Assembly: GCA_002914805.1 (NCBI GenBank)
Contig: JXTB01000025.1
Span: 734,898-798,897, forward strand
Direction: 5' to 3'
DNA length: 64,000 bases
Origin: Parasponia andersonii
Taxonomy: Eukaryota; Streptophyta; Magnoliopsida; Rosales; Cannabaceae
Position numbers and translations under genes: made by a program
Notes under the pieces: generated by a model
Databases searched by the model: none
What the model was told of the DNA's origin: nothing
The model's input: only the letters and a program-made list of their open reading frames with translations
In this document: piece by piece, positions 10,044-23,000 of the stretch
Layout: each line of letters starts with the position of its first letter
How positions within the stretch are numbered: the first letter of the stretch is position 1

Positions 10044-11716
10044 ATGGCGGTGGTTTTCCGACTCTTCCCGATTTGGGTCACGGCGGTTCTGCTAACCTCA
10101 CCGGCGGTTCACTCTCTCACCTGCACGTCCCAGAAATTCACCAACAACAAGCTCTACTCCGACTGTTTGGACCTCCCAACCCTGAGCTCCTACCTCCATT
10201 GGACCTACGACTCGTCCAATTCCTCCATCTCCTTCGCCTTCGTCGCGTCTCCGCCCAATTCCGACGGCTGGGTTTCGTGGGCCATTAATCCGACGGGTGC
10301 GGGCATGGCGGGAGCACAGTCCCTAATCGCGTTCAAGCAATCGGACGGCTCCGTGGCCGTCAAGACCTTCAACATCCAGTCTTACAGCTCCCTGGTCGAA
10401 GGGAAGCTCTCCTTGGAGGTTTGGGATACCAGTGCGGAGTACTCCAATGGCGCTATGAGGATCTTTGCAAAGATGAAGGTGCCGGAGAAGGCTTCTTCGG
10501 TGAACCATGTGTGGCAGGTGGGGCCCTCCGTCACCGCTGGGAGGCCGGACCGCCATGAGTTCCAGACTCCCAATCTCAACGCTAAAGGAACTTTAAGCTT
10601 GACGGGGTCTCAGACTGGTACTACTACCACCACCACAAACGCAGTGGATTCCAGGACCAAGAAGAAGAATGTGCGTTTTTCCCTTTTCCTAATCGTGAAA
10701 TTTTAATTTTTTTTTTCAAATTTCGTGGTTGATATTTTTCAAACTTGATATTTAGATGTGGGATTCTAATTAGATAAAATCTATGAATCTATATCTAATT
10801 GTGATATTATGGATTTGTTAAAGTGGATGGATTGATTTCGGAAAAGGCTTAAATCTTTTGGTTTTGTTGGGTTATTTGTGGATTTGGAATTGGACAAAGT
10901 CATGAAATTTTGTGTGGAATTTGAATGTTTGGATTAGATTCACGGCATACTAAATGCCGTAAGCTGGGGAATTTTGTTTCCGGTCGGATTGATCATAGCC
11001 CGGTACCTGAGGACTTTCGAGTCGGCGGATCCGGCGTGGTTTTATCTTCATGTTTTCTGTCAAACATCTTCTTACGCCATTGGAGTGGCTGGTTGGGCAA
11101 CTGGGATTAAGCTTGGAAGTGAGTCAAAGGGGATTCAGTGGACTGGTCATCGGTACATTGGGATTGCCCTTTTCGCCCTTGCTACTATTCAGGTAAATTC
11201 TAATGTCGCCATGTGAAGTAGCGACTTGGGTATTGTTCTTCCTAGTCAGATCAGAACCCAATCGACTTCAATTTGTTATGCTTTAGCTCACTCATGTTGT
11301 TGCTGGATTCGATTGCCTTATTCATGTTGTTTTTTATTGCTCTCCTCTAAAATAGTGTTTGGTGTTTTTTCTTCATTTTTTTTTTTTTTTTTTTTTTTGT
11401 GTAGATTTTTGCTCTGTTCTTAAGACCAAAGAAGGATCACAAATACAGATTCTACTGGAACATCTACCATCATGGTGTTGGATACGCCATAATTGTTCTT
11501 GGCATACTAAACGTGTTTAAAGGTATTGACATCCTGAATCCTGAGCAGAAGTGGAAATCTGCCTACATAATTGCCATTGCCGTATTGGGTGGAATTGCTT
11601 TGTTATTGGAGGCAATTACTTGGGTTGTTGTCTTGAGGAAGAAGTCAAGTAGGTCCACTAAGCCTTATGATGAATACAACAATGGACAACGCACGCAAAG
11701 ACCACTTGCCATATGA
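10044..11716 (+). CDS. Cytochrome b561 and DOMON domain-containing protein
   Basis: Three exons: 10044-10670, 10938-11192 and 11405-11716, all joined in phase 0 with GT-AG introns, giving 397 residues. Exon 1 encodes a signal peptide ([11 protein letters not shown]...VHS) and a DOMON domain with GMAGAQ and VNHVWQVG, the haem Met/His motifs. Exons 2 and 3 encode the five-helix cytochrome b561 core. His211 (IHGILN), His247 (FYLHVF), His280 (GHRYIGI) and His316/317 (IYHHGVGY) are the candidate haem-b ligands. Such proteins move electrons across the plasma membrane, usually from cytosolic ascorbate to an outer acceptor. I prefer the start at 10044 because it aligns with the AIR12 start; the in-frame ATG at 9996 would add 16 residues. 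It is a paralogue of AIR12, about half identical by eye in the DOMON part. The tail is cytosolic and Lys/Arg-rich. Confidence 0.93.
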
Positions 11717-13976
11717 TACGTCGGCGGATCAGTGGAGCTTTTTGCCATGGCATACACTCATGGCTTTGTAACATTCTTATCTCTTCATCAGTTTGAATTT
11801 CATGTCTTTTATCTATGTCATGAGTCTTTTTTCTCTTATTTCTTCCTCTTGTATAATGGCTTGATTTCATTGAGATATTTTGGTTAGAATATTTATGCGT
11901 ACACCGGGATTGTTGACATCTGAGTTTGTTTTGTTCTCTCCATGGTTAGGTTAACACAATACTTTGATAAGTTTTTATCTCTTTAATCCTTATAAGGATG
12001 TTGTTGTTGTTGTTTTTTTTTTTTTTAAAGTCATTTTCCCACTCGTATTGTTCATTCTTTCACTATCAACTCATCTTTGTTTAAATAAAGGCTTTCAAGA
12101 TAGGTGATCTCGCTAAGCTCAAATTGCTAATTAACCCCATTAGCTGTATGCATATGTATCTTCATATGGGTACAAATCTCCCCTGCTTGTTACGTGAACA
12201 TTCTAATATGGCATCGATCTCACTCATGCATTTCCATCTTTAATGCAAATTCATTTGCAACCACAAGCTTCGATAGCTCCGGATAAAGCTTGTGATCATC
12301 GCATTCCTGTTTGTTTGGTTCGATATAAATGTATTGAAGAGTTTCTATTTTTAGTACATTGAACCATAACATCCATCCTAACATTTTTCGTCGGAATTGA
12401 ATGCTAGTTGTGTGCGAAAACAAAGTCTTTTTAGAAAAGAATATCCATTTAAAAAACAAAAGAAGATTATGAATTCTCCTATTGTTTGACTAATAAAGAA
12501 CACATAATTTGCTCAAAAAAATAATAATAAAGAACACATAAAAGAAGATGAGCTTGGCATGCCTCGAACAAAGTCATTGCTCTAATGTTTTCCGTGACAA
12601 AAAAAAAAAGAAGAAGAAGAAGAACAATAACAACAACAACAAGCCTAGCACATTGTTTCTTGGCGTCAGAATCCGTAGAGCTGAGATTAAAATATCGTTT
12701 GAAAAAGACCTCCATGAAGAGACAGCCGATGGTGTTTGTATGACTAATCACTATAGTGCTTGTTTAATTCACTTTTCTTTTTTTCGATCTGTGATTGGAA
12801 AAAGTGAGTAGAATAAACATAGATGTGATGCAAATTTGTCTATGTTGGGAGGAAATTTCTCGAGGCTGCCCGGGCGTGTGATGAAATGGCATAATTTGAT
12901 TAGTTAGGTATAACTTTAGTTAACAGTTATAATAGCCTAGGGCTAAAAGTCACGCTTTTATCAAACATTTTGCACCAAATACAATTCGAAATGAGAATCA
13001 TTTTGACTTTATTTGGGTGTCTTTATGATAAGGGTCCCTTACCGCCATGCAAATTTTCCTTTTGGTCCCTGCCTCCACTTTCACTACTTTGGCTTTTGTT
13101 GCTTTCACCAAATGCATTTTTAGTTTACAAGATTCCCATGTGAGGCAACATATTTTTAAGTGTTTCTCGCTTACAACTTGGAAGGAGATGCTTCCTTTTT
13201 GCTAGGACAGTTGTTAAGATTGTCCTCATACGTGAAAGGTGGATTATAATTGAAAGTGTTAAAAGGGAAAATAATTAAAAGAAAGAAAGAAAGTTCTTAT
13301 AAACTAAATATGCGGTTTAGACCGCCACCATTAAGGGTTCTTCGAGCCTAATGTGTGGAAAACGTTCGCTTTGGCTTTAGTTGTCTCAAAAGTTCGAATT
13401 TCAAACGTTCTCAAAAAAAAAATAGAAAAAAAAAGAACACAAATTAAAGGACATTGGTGTTATCGTTGATTTTGTCTTGGATTATGTGAGGTGCAACTAA
13501 GATATGTTATGAATTCAACGTCATGATTTTTTTCTAACCAGAGCAATAATTAGAAATGTAAGTAAACATTAACACGAAATTAGTGGTACTCCTTTAATAT
13601 ACATCTATTCTTAATCACGGCATGTTTTCATTATGGAGAAGCATAATAATAGTAAGGGATAATATCCAATACAACCCACGATGATTAGCCTTTTTATAGA
13701 AAAGCCTACACATTTTTGTTAATAGCAAATAAAGTCTTTTATTTATGTTTTTCAACCGAATTTGATTAGATTCACCTTAAGTCAAAATTAAAGTTTAAAA
13801 TTAAAAAAGAAAAAAGAAACATCTTAATTCTTTTAAAATTATTGGATGACATTCAAAAAAAATAGTTGAAAGATGACCATGTAGACCGATGAATAACATA
13901 CAGCTTTTCAGTAATCCAAATGTTATAACCTTCAAATACACAATAATTTTTTTTTCTAATTTATACTATATGATTT

Positions 13977-14125
13977 CAGAGATTAAAATATTTTTTTTCA
14001 ATAGTTTTAACTCTAATTTCGACTATATATATATATATATGATGAGATTTGATAAAAAAATATTTTTTTTCAATAATTTTAACTCTAATTTTGACTATAT
14101 ATATAGTTCTGATGAGATTTAATAG
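13977..14125 (+). repeat. 72-bp tandem duplication
   Basis: The block AATA(T)nCAATARTTTTAACTC followed by a TA run and GATGAGATTT occurs twice with a 72-bp offset (13999 and 14071). Confidence 0.8.
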
Positions 14126-16794
14126 AAAAATACAAATAGAATGTTTTATTTGATAGTAATAAAAAAATGTGAATCTTTAGCACAATGGCTTTTTAAAAAA
14201 TAAATTCCTAATAATAATGCAAGAAATTCTCACAATTCCTGTGTATCTTCGTATTTCTTTATGTAATCTACTTGCACAAGATAACTAAATACATAATGCG
14301 ATTAAATTCAATCCTTCTAACAAGATAATGGTAGAGCTTGTGCAGAAAAAACATATTTAAATGTAACGAGAATAATAATGTAAACTAACAATAGCATTAG
14401 CATAAAGCAAGTGAAACTGAAACCCGAAACATAATTTTATAAATCACATGAAGATGTTTTTCAACTTCTATAACCACATATGCTCTGAATTTTGATATGA
14501 GAACAAGTACATGTTAAATCCATAACGAAGAGAAAGAGGATGATTTTAAAGACGAATGAGAATTGAGTTGTCTTTCTAAAATTTAACTAGAAGTTAACAA
14601 AATTTAACTAGAAGTTAACAAATTTATGTTTAATCGCCCAAATCGAACCAATCTCTAAAGTAAGGTATAGTTATTTTTCTCAGTGGTATAGTTTGGGATC
14701 CAATTTTCTCTTTTATTGAGGTGTGGTATAAAATAAGGAATAAATTTTCTATTTTCGCAATTAATCACACTATACCACATATACAATATATATCTAATTT
14801 AAAAAATATATTGGATATTGTTATTTAACAGAGTCAAATAAAAGAGGACTTATAATTTTGTTATTTATTATAGTGTTATTTAGAAGAATGTTTAAATTTT
14901 TCAATTTTAGGTATTTGTGTTATTCTCCATTTAAATTATGTTGCATATTATTAAGATATTATATTTTAAATGATTTTATTTTAATAGTTAGAACTTTTTG
15001 GATATTGTTTTTTAAATTAGCCCAAATTAGTTAAGACTCGTGTCAAGAGTCCAAATCGCATAAACCACATTGTAGCAAATGGCATAATATGAAGTCGTTT
15101 GGTGTAGTTAATAGTTTTTTTTATAATCGCAGTAGTTAAGATTTTCTTATATAGCATTTTACGATTTAGTTAAAAAAAATTCACATACTATCATTTATAA
15201 TATATCGTGGTACCTCTTAAATTTAACTACCTATATAAAGATAATATACTTCAAACAAATAAATAAATATATAAATTGAAGAAAAATGGAATCATTTTCA
15301 TAACTCCGTTCTTTTCAATTAGTAAACATGATCCAAGTTAGTTAGAAGTAAGATTTAGTTTAAAAACATCGTTCATATGTATACAACATTTCAATGCTGT
15401 TTACGGAGGCGTTCGGTAGACTGGACCAAAGAGGGGGATTGGATTATTTTATCTAAAGTTATGTTTAAAGAATGAAAAATGGGGGACAACTTGCTGAGGA
15501 AACTAATTAGTAGGGAACTATTGGAACACATTTGTAAGATTGGGTTAAATACTCTCATCCTTTCTTTTCATTTCCCCATAAATGTGGGGCCATATTTTTA
15601 TTTTTTACATTTTTTTTAATCTTTTTACACATCTTTTTAATATTATTTTTAATTACACATTTATCAAATAACATTGGTTCCATATAATATTTTTTTTATT
15701 TTTAGTCATATATTACACCAAATAATTTTTAATACTAATTAAATCTAATTTAATTCAATCTAATCTAATTCTAACCAATAGTCAAATACTAGCCTTGACG
15801 GTTATGATCATGCATAATTCAAAATAAAGGGCAAATTAAGTAGTAGAGGAGATTTTCGAAAGTCTAAAGTAGGTGAAGTGTAGGTCATTGCTTGGTAAAT
15901 ATGAAAACACCGTAAAACTATTTCGATCTTTTTTAAAATTATTATTTGTATTACAAAATTCATCATTTTATTGTTACTATTATTTCTAGATTAAAAAAAA
16001 AAGGCACAGTTGATTATGACTAATGACTCGCTCGTGAACACGGGACTTTATTATCTTTAATAATGATTTGGCAAACCAAAAGTTGATCATGTGTCCATTC
16101 GAAAAAATAAAATAAAGATAAAATAGAAAAAGATGATCATGTGATCTGTCAACTTTTTTGGTTTTCATGCTAATTTATTATGTTAATTATTAAACAATTA
16201 GCAAGCCTACAATTGAGTACATGCAGAAACTAGCTATATAATTTAAAGCCTTCGAAGAAAAAATGCTCTTTTTTGTTTTTTCCTTTCTCAAGGAGTGAGT
16301 CAAAATATTATACCCGTTAAAACGATTAAAATATGTACACATTTAAAAAATATATATATATATATATAAATATATATATATATACACATTTGAAGCTGGA
16401 ATTGCATAGTTAAATTGCAAATTAGTTGTAAAGAATTACATCCCTAACAACTAGAATCTCTCTCTAGAATTCTTTAATAAGATTAATCAGACACAGGAAT
16501 CATAGCTCTGATTTAACTATTTGTTGTCTAACATTGTTTTCTAGTGACAATTAGACAATATACTTGTACCAAATTATAGAGATTATGAAAAGTGATCAAT
16601 TATGGGCCAGATCTATGTCATAGTGATGCTATGATGACTACACATAAAAAAAAAAAATGAAGGCTAGACGCAAGAAAGCAAAATCTTAAATGTGGCAATT
16701 ATTAGCTAGCACTTTTTTTCAAAAATAATAATAAATTAAATTTGAACACGAATAACTTCTTGTATATCAAATTTCAAACAAACATCATTCTCGT

Positions 16795-16796
<2 letters not shown>

Positions 16797-16835
<39 letters not shown>

Positions 16836-16877
16836 CATGCTATATACTGCTACTATTTTCTATTACCAAATCAGAAC

Positions 16878-16926
<49 letters not shown>
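16797..16926. repeat. TA and TC microsatellites
   Basis: A (TA)n tract at about 16797-16832 and a long uninterrupted (TC)n tract at about 16881-16926. No MITE is attached to this TA tract, in contrast to those at 7.4-7.9 kb. Confidence 0.92.
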
Positions 16927-16928
<2 letters not shown>

Positions 16929-18740
16929 CTTGCAATTATAGCAACGATGGTGATCAATCTCACCTTCACACAAACCACACAGTTTAGCTTCACAATTTTG
17001 GACAATAAATAATGATCACTATAAGTTGTTGCATGGGAAATTATTATAGACGAAACCTATATTTGTATATTTTTTGACGAAAAACTATGCATTTTCAAAA
17101 ATGTCAAAATAAATATTTAGATCGCAATTTTTTAAACCAATTATTTCCCTACATTTTTTGCACCGGTCTTTCTCCTTTCCAATTAAGCTAAGTTGGAGAG
17201 AGTATGAGAGAATTTTCTTTCAAGAACAATGAAACCAAAAATTCCCTAAAATCAAAATCAAAATAAAATAAAAACTATTTATTTGTTAATTTAATTTTTT
17301 TATGTTTTCAAATGCAGTTTTTTTATAAAATAAATTACAATGAATTTATTTTTTAATTAAGGGAAATTTTTTATTTCAAAGTTCTTTAAGGGCTATTATG
17401 TCATTTTATTTGATTTTCCCTAATGTAGATGATTGAATAGGAATAACAGAAAATAATTGATTGAAAAATATATTTTAAAGGTTTAATTTGACATTTAAAG
17501 AAAAAAATAATTTTTTTTGTCAAAACATTGACAAACATAAGGTCATTGATAATTTCTTGGTGTTTACATTTGTCTTTTTTTTTAAGAATAACACTAAATG
17601 CAATTTTATCTTCGGCACTTTCTTATACACCTTCTAGTTTATATTTGATATATGAATTCTATTGTAATTTATTATATTATTGAAAATATAAAATTAGATA
17701 ATAAAATTCTCATATTGTGTTACCGAGAATTAAAAAAAAATGCATTTTGTGGTTCTTTCTAGTAACAGGGGAAGCTAGGAGGAAAAAAACCACACGACAA
17801 CAAAACTAGACTTGTGCTCATGTGAGCAAAGCCCCAAAAGTGTACTTACCAAAAAAAACAAGAGCCAAAGGTGTGAAGGAGGGAACGAAATGAGTAAGCG
17901 ATGGCCCACGTCTCAACTTTCCTAGTGGTTTAGGGCCACATAAGACTTGGACCGCTTTAGAAAATGATATCAAATTTCTAGCTAATTTTTGCCTTTTGCA
18001 CACTTGGCGGTCCCTACTCTCTTGCCTAAAAGTATTTTGGTCGAACCACGGTGTCCTCATTGCCGTACATCTATATGTGAGCTCTTTACTTGCGGGTCCA
18101 AACTAATGTCACCAATTCAAACCATATCTCTGTTTTTCTAATGGTTTTTCTAATAACAGTTTCAACTATCCATGAAGTCCATGCTTACTTTTGTATGATA
18201 GACTTGACTTTGAGTTCGAAATGTCACTTACCCTAACAATTAACAATTATAAATAACCTTATAATTAAATCCCATGTCAAGGCAAGTCAAAATTGAGTGA
18301 CACAAGGCCTGAATCAGGATTTGAAAACGAACTATATTTTGGATTTATTTTATGATGTGTGTAGATTTGTCTCCAATGTCAATATGTTAGTCGTCGTTTA
18401 CTTACTTGTTGCTTATGACGTATTGACTAGGTATGCATGACTTCATCCCTCGCTGTTTTGTTCAGTCATCACTCATCAATGCTGTAATACCAATTTCAAA
18501 AAAATAAAATAATAAATAAATAAATAAAGAAGAAAAGAAAAGCAAATGCTGTAATACCAATAATAAAAAATCTGGAGTATTGGACTGTTGGTGTTTTGCC
18601 GGTCCACGATCCAGGAGTTGTGATAAGCCCAACAAATTTGGTAAATAAGCCCAACCTGCTCCTCACTATCAAAAGGACCCAGATTTAATTATATTTATAT
18701 TTTTTTAAAAAAAAAAAAAAAGAGAGAGAGAGAGAGAGAG

Positions 18741-18975
18741 ACTTTTCGGATTCCTTGGCATATGCTTTCCTCGCGTACGAGATTCCCCTAGTTGATTATA
18801 TGGCCTTATTGTTACTTATTACTAATAATTACTCATTTATTTTGGGAGAGAGAAACAATGTCGTTCAGCAATGGAAAGAGTAGAGTAGTAGACTGGAGAG
18901 TGAAGTGGGCATGGAATTGTGGCGACATAGAGAGCTGTCCCTTCTCCGACTTGCAGAGGTACGCGGTTTTTCGAG
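18741..18975 (+). pseudogene. Probable broken copy of promoter and exon 1 of the lipase gene
   Basis: GATTCCTTGGCATATGCTT occurs here (about 18750) and again in front of the lipase gene (about 26778). About 100 bp further on, the sequence near 18891-18922 matches lipase exon 1 near 27192-27223 at roughly 23 of 32 positions, and the reading DWRVKWAWNCGD parallels QWKMRWPWNGGS. CCGACTTGCAG then matches the exon near 27324 after a large gap. This suggests a duplicated and heavily deleted 5' end of the lipase gene. No later exon is visible and the frame runs into A-rich sequence. The similarity was judged by eye. Confidence 0.42.
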
Positions 18976-19330
18976 TCATGAGAAAAACGACAATAAATTT
19001 GAAACGACGTAAAACGATGTTTAAGATAAAAAAAAAAAAAAAAAGGGGTGGAGATCAACAGAAACAGGAGGGGAAAAAAAAAGCGAGAAACAACGACGAA
19101 TAAAACAAAAACGGCGATAATATGGAAACGACATTACATTTAAAAACGACAATTAATTTACAGAACAATATAAAGAACGACATGCACACGAAAACGAAAA
19201 TGAAGGTAGAACGAACCACTACAATAATGTAAACGACAATGAATCGGTTAATGTGAGGCAGTTAAAAATGATAATAAAATAAAACAAAGCCACGATATAA
19301 AATTAAGAACCGCGTCAAAGTAAAACAACA
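18975..19330 (+). repeat. Purine-rich tract with recurring AACGAC motif
   Basis: AACGAC (mostly AAACGACA or AACGACR) recurs irregularly at least seven times (near 18986, 19001, 19092, 19130, 19146, 19173 and 19232) in a strand-asymmetric purine-rich stretch. It is not a regular tandem array and does not code for a recognisable protein. Confidence 0.45.
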
Positions 19331-19794
19331 ATGAAGGAGAGCAAGGAGAAAAAATCAACGATGGACTGGGGTGTTTATGGCCAATTTGGCCGGTCTAGAT
19401 TTCCGTAATTTGAACGATATAAATATCAAATCAAATATAATTCAAACAATAATATGTAAAGAATAAATATTTAAACTAAAAATAATATATTTAAAACTTA
19501 TAATCAAATTGAAAATTCTAGTCAAACTTAAGTTAAATCCAAAATTAAAATATAAGAGCAATCTTAAAAACTATAATATCTTAAACAAATTACAACGTAA
19601 CAATAAATCTTAAATAAGATAATTTAATAAATAGTAATATGTATTACAATAACAATGAAAACTTTGAATTTCAATTTTGCCTTAGCTACAAAAACAAATT
19701 TATATTACACATATAAATAAAAATACACATCATAAGTACATATTGAAATAAAAACTACAAAATAAATATACATTACAATATACGTATATATATA

Positions 19795-20026
19795 GGCACC
19801 AATCCAATAAATTTTTTTTTAACTTATACATAGATATCATTTTGGTCAATAAATTTTTTTTTTTATATTTTTTATATTAAAAAATAAGAGAGATAAATAA
19901 CATTAATAATACACGTTTTTTCATATACTTCATTAAAATCGTTGAATTACCATTAGATAATGATCCAACGACTTAAAAAACCTACTTACACGTAGGTTAA
20001 AAAAAATACCTACTGGATTGGTAACC
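19795..20026 (-). mobile_element. TA-microsatellite-inserted MITE, copy 3
   Basis: About 232 bp, the same family as the copies at 7398 and 7653 but in the opposite orientation. It begins GGCACCAATCCAATAAA and ends TACCTACTGGATTGGTAACC, and is flanked by TATATATA on both sides (about 19785-19794 and 20027-20040). The interior shows the inverted version of the CATTAATG and ATCCAACGA blocks. More diverged than copies 1 and 2. Confidence 0.8.
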
Positions 20027-20041
20027 TATATATATATATAA

Positions 20042-23000
20042 TTATTTATAAAACTAATTTATCTACTCAGTCTAGTCTGAAACCAAATACATTTTTTCCA
20101 ATTTGTAAACTAAATTGAATCATTCAATTTACTATTTTTCTAATCTGTCAGCAACCACAAATCTGTTACCATTGCGTGGATTAGTCTGAATTTGTTGATT
20201 TCCGTGATTTGGTTGTTATTTTGAACATCTATAATGGACAACAAAGATAGAAAATGACAAAAAGAATAATAAATAACAATAAAATATTAACTAAAATTAA
20301 AGGGAAATTACATAAAATAAAGAAATGCGAACAAAATAATAATAATGTAAAGAACGACAACAAAATAAAGAAACTACGAACGAAAAAATAAAAAGAAAAA
20401 TAGGCTAGAATCCAGTGAGATGAATTCATCAAAAAACAGCAAGACAAGAACAACAACTTTTAGAAACTAAAAGAAAGCAGAAACAACAAAATAAGTTCAC
20501 TTTTGTTATTGAACAATAGCTCATTTAGGCCTACAAACTTTAACAAAAAAGCTACCCTGAACTTGTTTTTTTCTTTAGTACCTAAACTCTCATCATAATC
20601 CCACTGTCAGAAAAAAATTTTTTTCCTTGTTTTTTTTTTTTTTTGTGTCTTAGTTTTGGCCTAAAAAACGCATATAAGTGGATTAGTGGACTAAATATTG
20701 AGACAAGAAAACGAGTTTGGATAGTAAAATCAACTTTTTTAAAGTTGAAGGCCACACTTGAGGTCATGCATAATTCAAATTTCATAGCAGCATATTATCA
20801 CATTAAAAAGTTTAGGGTGCATATTGATACTTACTACAACCGAATTATGTAGTAATTTATGGATCAATACGAAACAAAGAATAAAGAATATATCTAAAAA
20901 CAACGGGAGACACCTAATAAAGAAAAATCAGACATAAGAAGGATAAAACAACAGAAAATTAGAATAACATTATGTACACTGATTTATTATAATTTTGTTA
21001 AATTTAGCGATTTTTTTTCTCGATAGGAATTTTGTTAAAGCTTATCATGCAAATTGTACCCGTGAAATAAGATCTGTTAAAAATAATACGTCATAAATCT
21101 AAGAGATGAATAAATTAAAAAAGGAAAAAAAAAAAAGAAAAGAAGACGCGCCCGCCAAATACTAAACTTGAATGACTCAGTCCGAGAAAATCAGGCTCAA
21201 CTCGAATTGAACCAAATACTTTTCAGTAGAACTTGAACTTGAAAATTTTTTTTAAAAAAGAAGAAAATAGTTGCATAGAGACATTTATTTATAGGGTTTA
21301 ATGTTCTTAATTATGAGTTTTAAATTTGGTTAGAAAGACTCCTGATTAGTCTTAAAAATTCCCAAATTATTATTAAATACTAGAAAACACTTAAAATAAA
21401 TGCTTAAACATTTTTTTTTCCCGAGAAACTTATGTTTAGTACCTATTTTTAAAATTTATTTTTATAAATACTCATTTTAAATTTTTCTTTCAAAAATACC
21501 GATTTTTATGGTCCACATTTCATATGCAAAATATGAGTGATTCGGATTTATGATATAAAATTTATCCGCGAGGTACAATATGAATGATATATATTTACTA
21601 TATAAATATTTATCACGATTTATATTTTTCATTATAAATTTGACATGTGGTATATATTTCAAAATATGTGTCAATTTTTAATGTATTTTTTACTAGTAAA
21701 ATGTAGACCAAGATATATATTTAATATATGAAATGTATATTGTTACATTTCATGTGTAAAATAATGATGATTTATATTTTACCAAAAAGGTATAAAAATA
21801 GATATTTATGGAATAAAAATAAAAATAGGTATTTATATAATTTTGAAAACATGTATTTACAAACTTTTCCCTTTTTTCCTTAAGCCCATAGGCCCAATAA
21901 TAAAAAAATGGATTAAGTAGACAATTACTATTTTTTTTCAAATGTTTAACTAAATTTAACACCACTATTAGATTCTACTAATTTTAGGAGAGGAATTAGT
22001 CAATAATTTATCAAGAATTCATCAAAAATCTGTCAAGAATCCATCAATAATCTGTCAAAATTACCACATACGTTAAAAAACTGTCAAAAATCCATCAAGA
22101 TTATCAAGAATCTGTCAAGAATTTATCAAAAACCCATCAAAATAGCCGCCAATGTAAAGAATTTATCAAGAATCTATCAAGATCATCAAGAATCTGTCAA
22201 TATCACTGCTGACGTTAAGAATCCTTCAAGAATTTAATAAGATCGTCAGGAATTCGTCAAGAATTCATCAACAATTTATTTTTAAAAAGTGATATGGTGA
22301 TATATTTAATTAACGAGGAAAAAAAGTGGTATATAACTAAATTTTCGAAAATATGAACCCCAAACCCGAAAACGAGCCTTGTACTCAATAATCCAAAATA
22401 ACTGAATCTTATTCGGTTAGGTTTCAGATTCTCCTTTCCCCAAAGTCAAACTCCAGCGACCAACATGCTCCCTTAATAAATGAAATTCGTTTGGAAGGGA
22501 AATAATAGTTTTATTCTAAAAAATATATTGAAAATTTAATAAATGAAAAAAATATTCTTTACTTTTTTCACATAGTGAATCAAAATTTCATTAGATATAT
22601 TCATCGAGTACGCTGGAAGGATTTCGTGAAAGTTCTAAATCTATCGTATTGGACTTAAATCCATCAAGCATTAGACTAAGTACATGCATTATTTTAATTA
22701 GAATTCTACCTTTTATTAGAATTACTAAATAGGATAATCTAAAAGTTAAATATAGTTATTATGCTTATATACTAAGAATCCTCAATATATAAGGAAGTTA
22801 TTAGTTAAAATTTTCAAAATCACGAAGAAATTAGCAATGGAGCAACAAAGGGATTAACATGATCGTGTCATAATTTTTTTTTAGTGCAAATTAATTCTTT
22901 CATGTGGGATGTTGATTTTGTCCCGAGCGATTATATTCATATAAGTTTGCCCTTGCTCATATGGTGTAAAACAATAATCTATGATCTGCTTCTTCTTTTT

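Larger units (their letters stand above)
11717..18730. other. AT-rich intergenic region without recognisable genes
   Basis: The first 200-300 bp are 3' flank of the CYB561-DOMON gene. Beyond that I see homopolymer and short simple-sequence tracts (for example GAA/CAA repeats near 12610-12650), the 72-bp duplication at 13977-14125, a 22-bp duplication near 14580-14625 and TA/TC tracts near 16.8 kb. All open frames in the region are short, low in complexity and without a family signature. I cannot support a gene here. Confidence 0.7.

Noticed and set aside
11200-11423. Open frame in the second intron of the CYB561-DOMON gene
   Set aside because: Splice sites at 11193 and 11404 keep the b561 frame exactly; the intron frame ends in a T run.
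17818-18060. 80-residue minus-strand open frame
   Set aside because: No recognisable domain, no splice context or promoter, and length is compatible with chance.
20229-20456. Hydrophobic 75-residue minus-strand frame resembling a membrane protein
   Set aside because: Translation of an A-rich strand gives Phe/Leu/Ile-rich peptides by composition alone.
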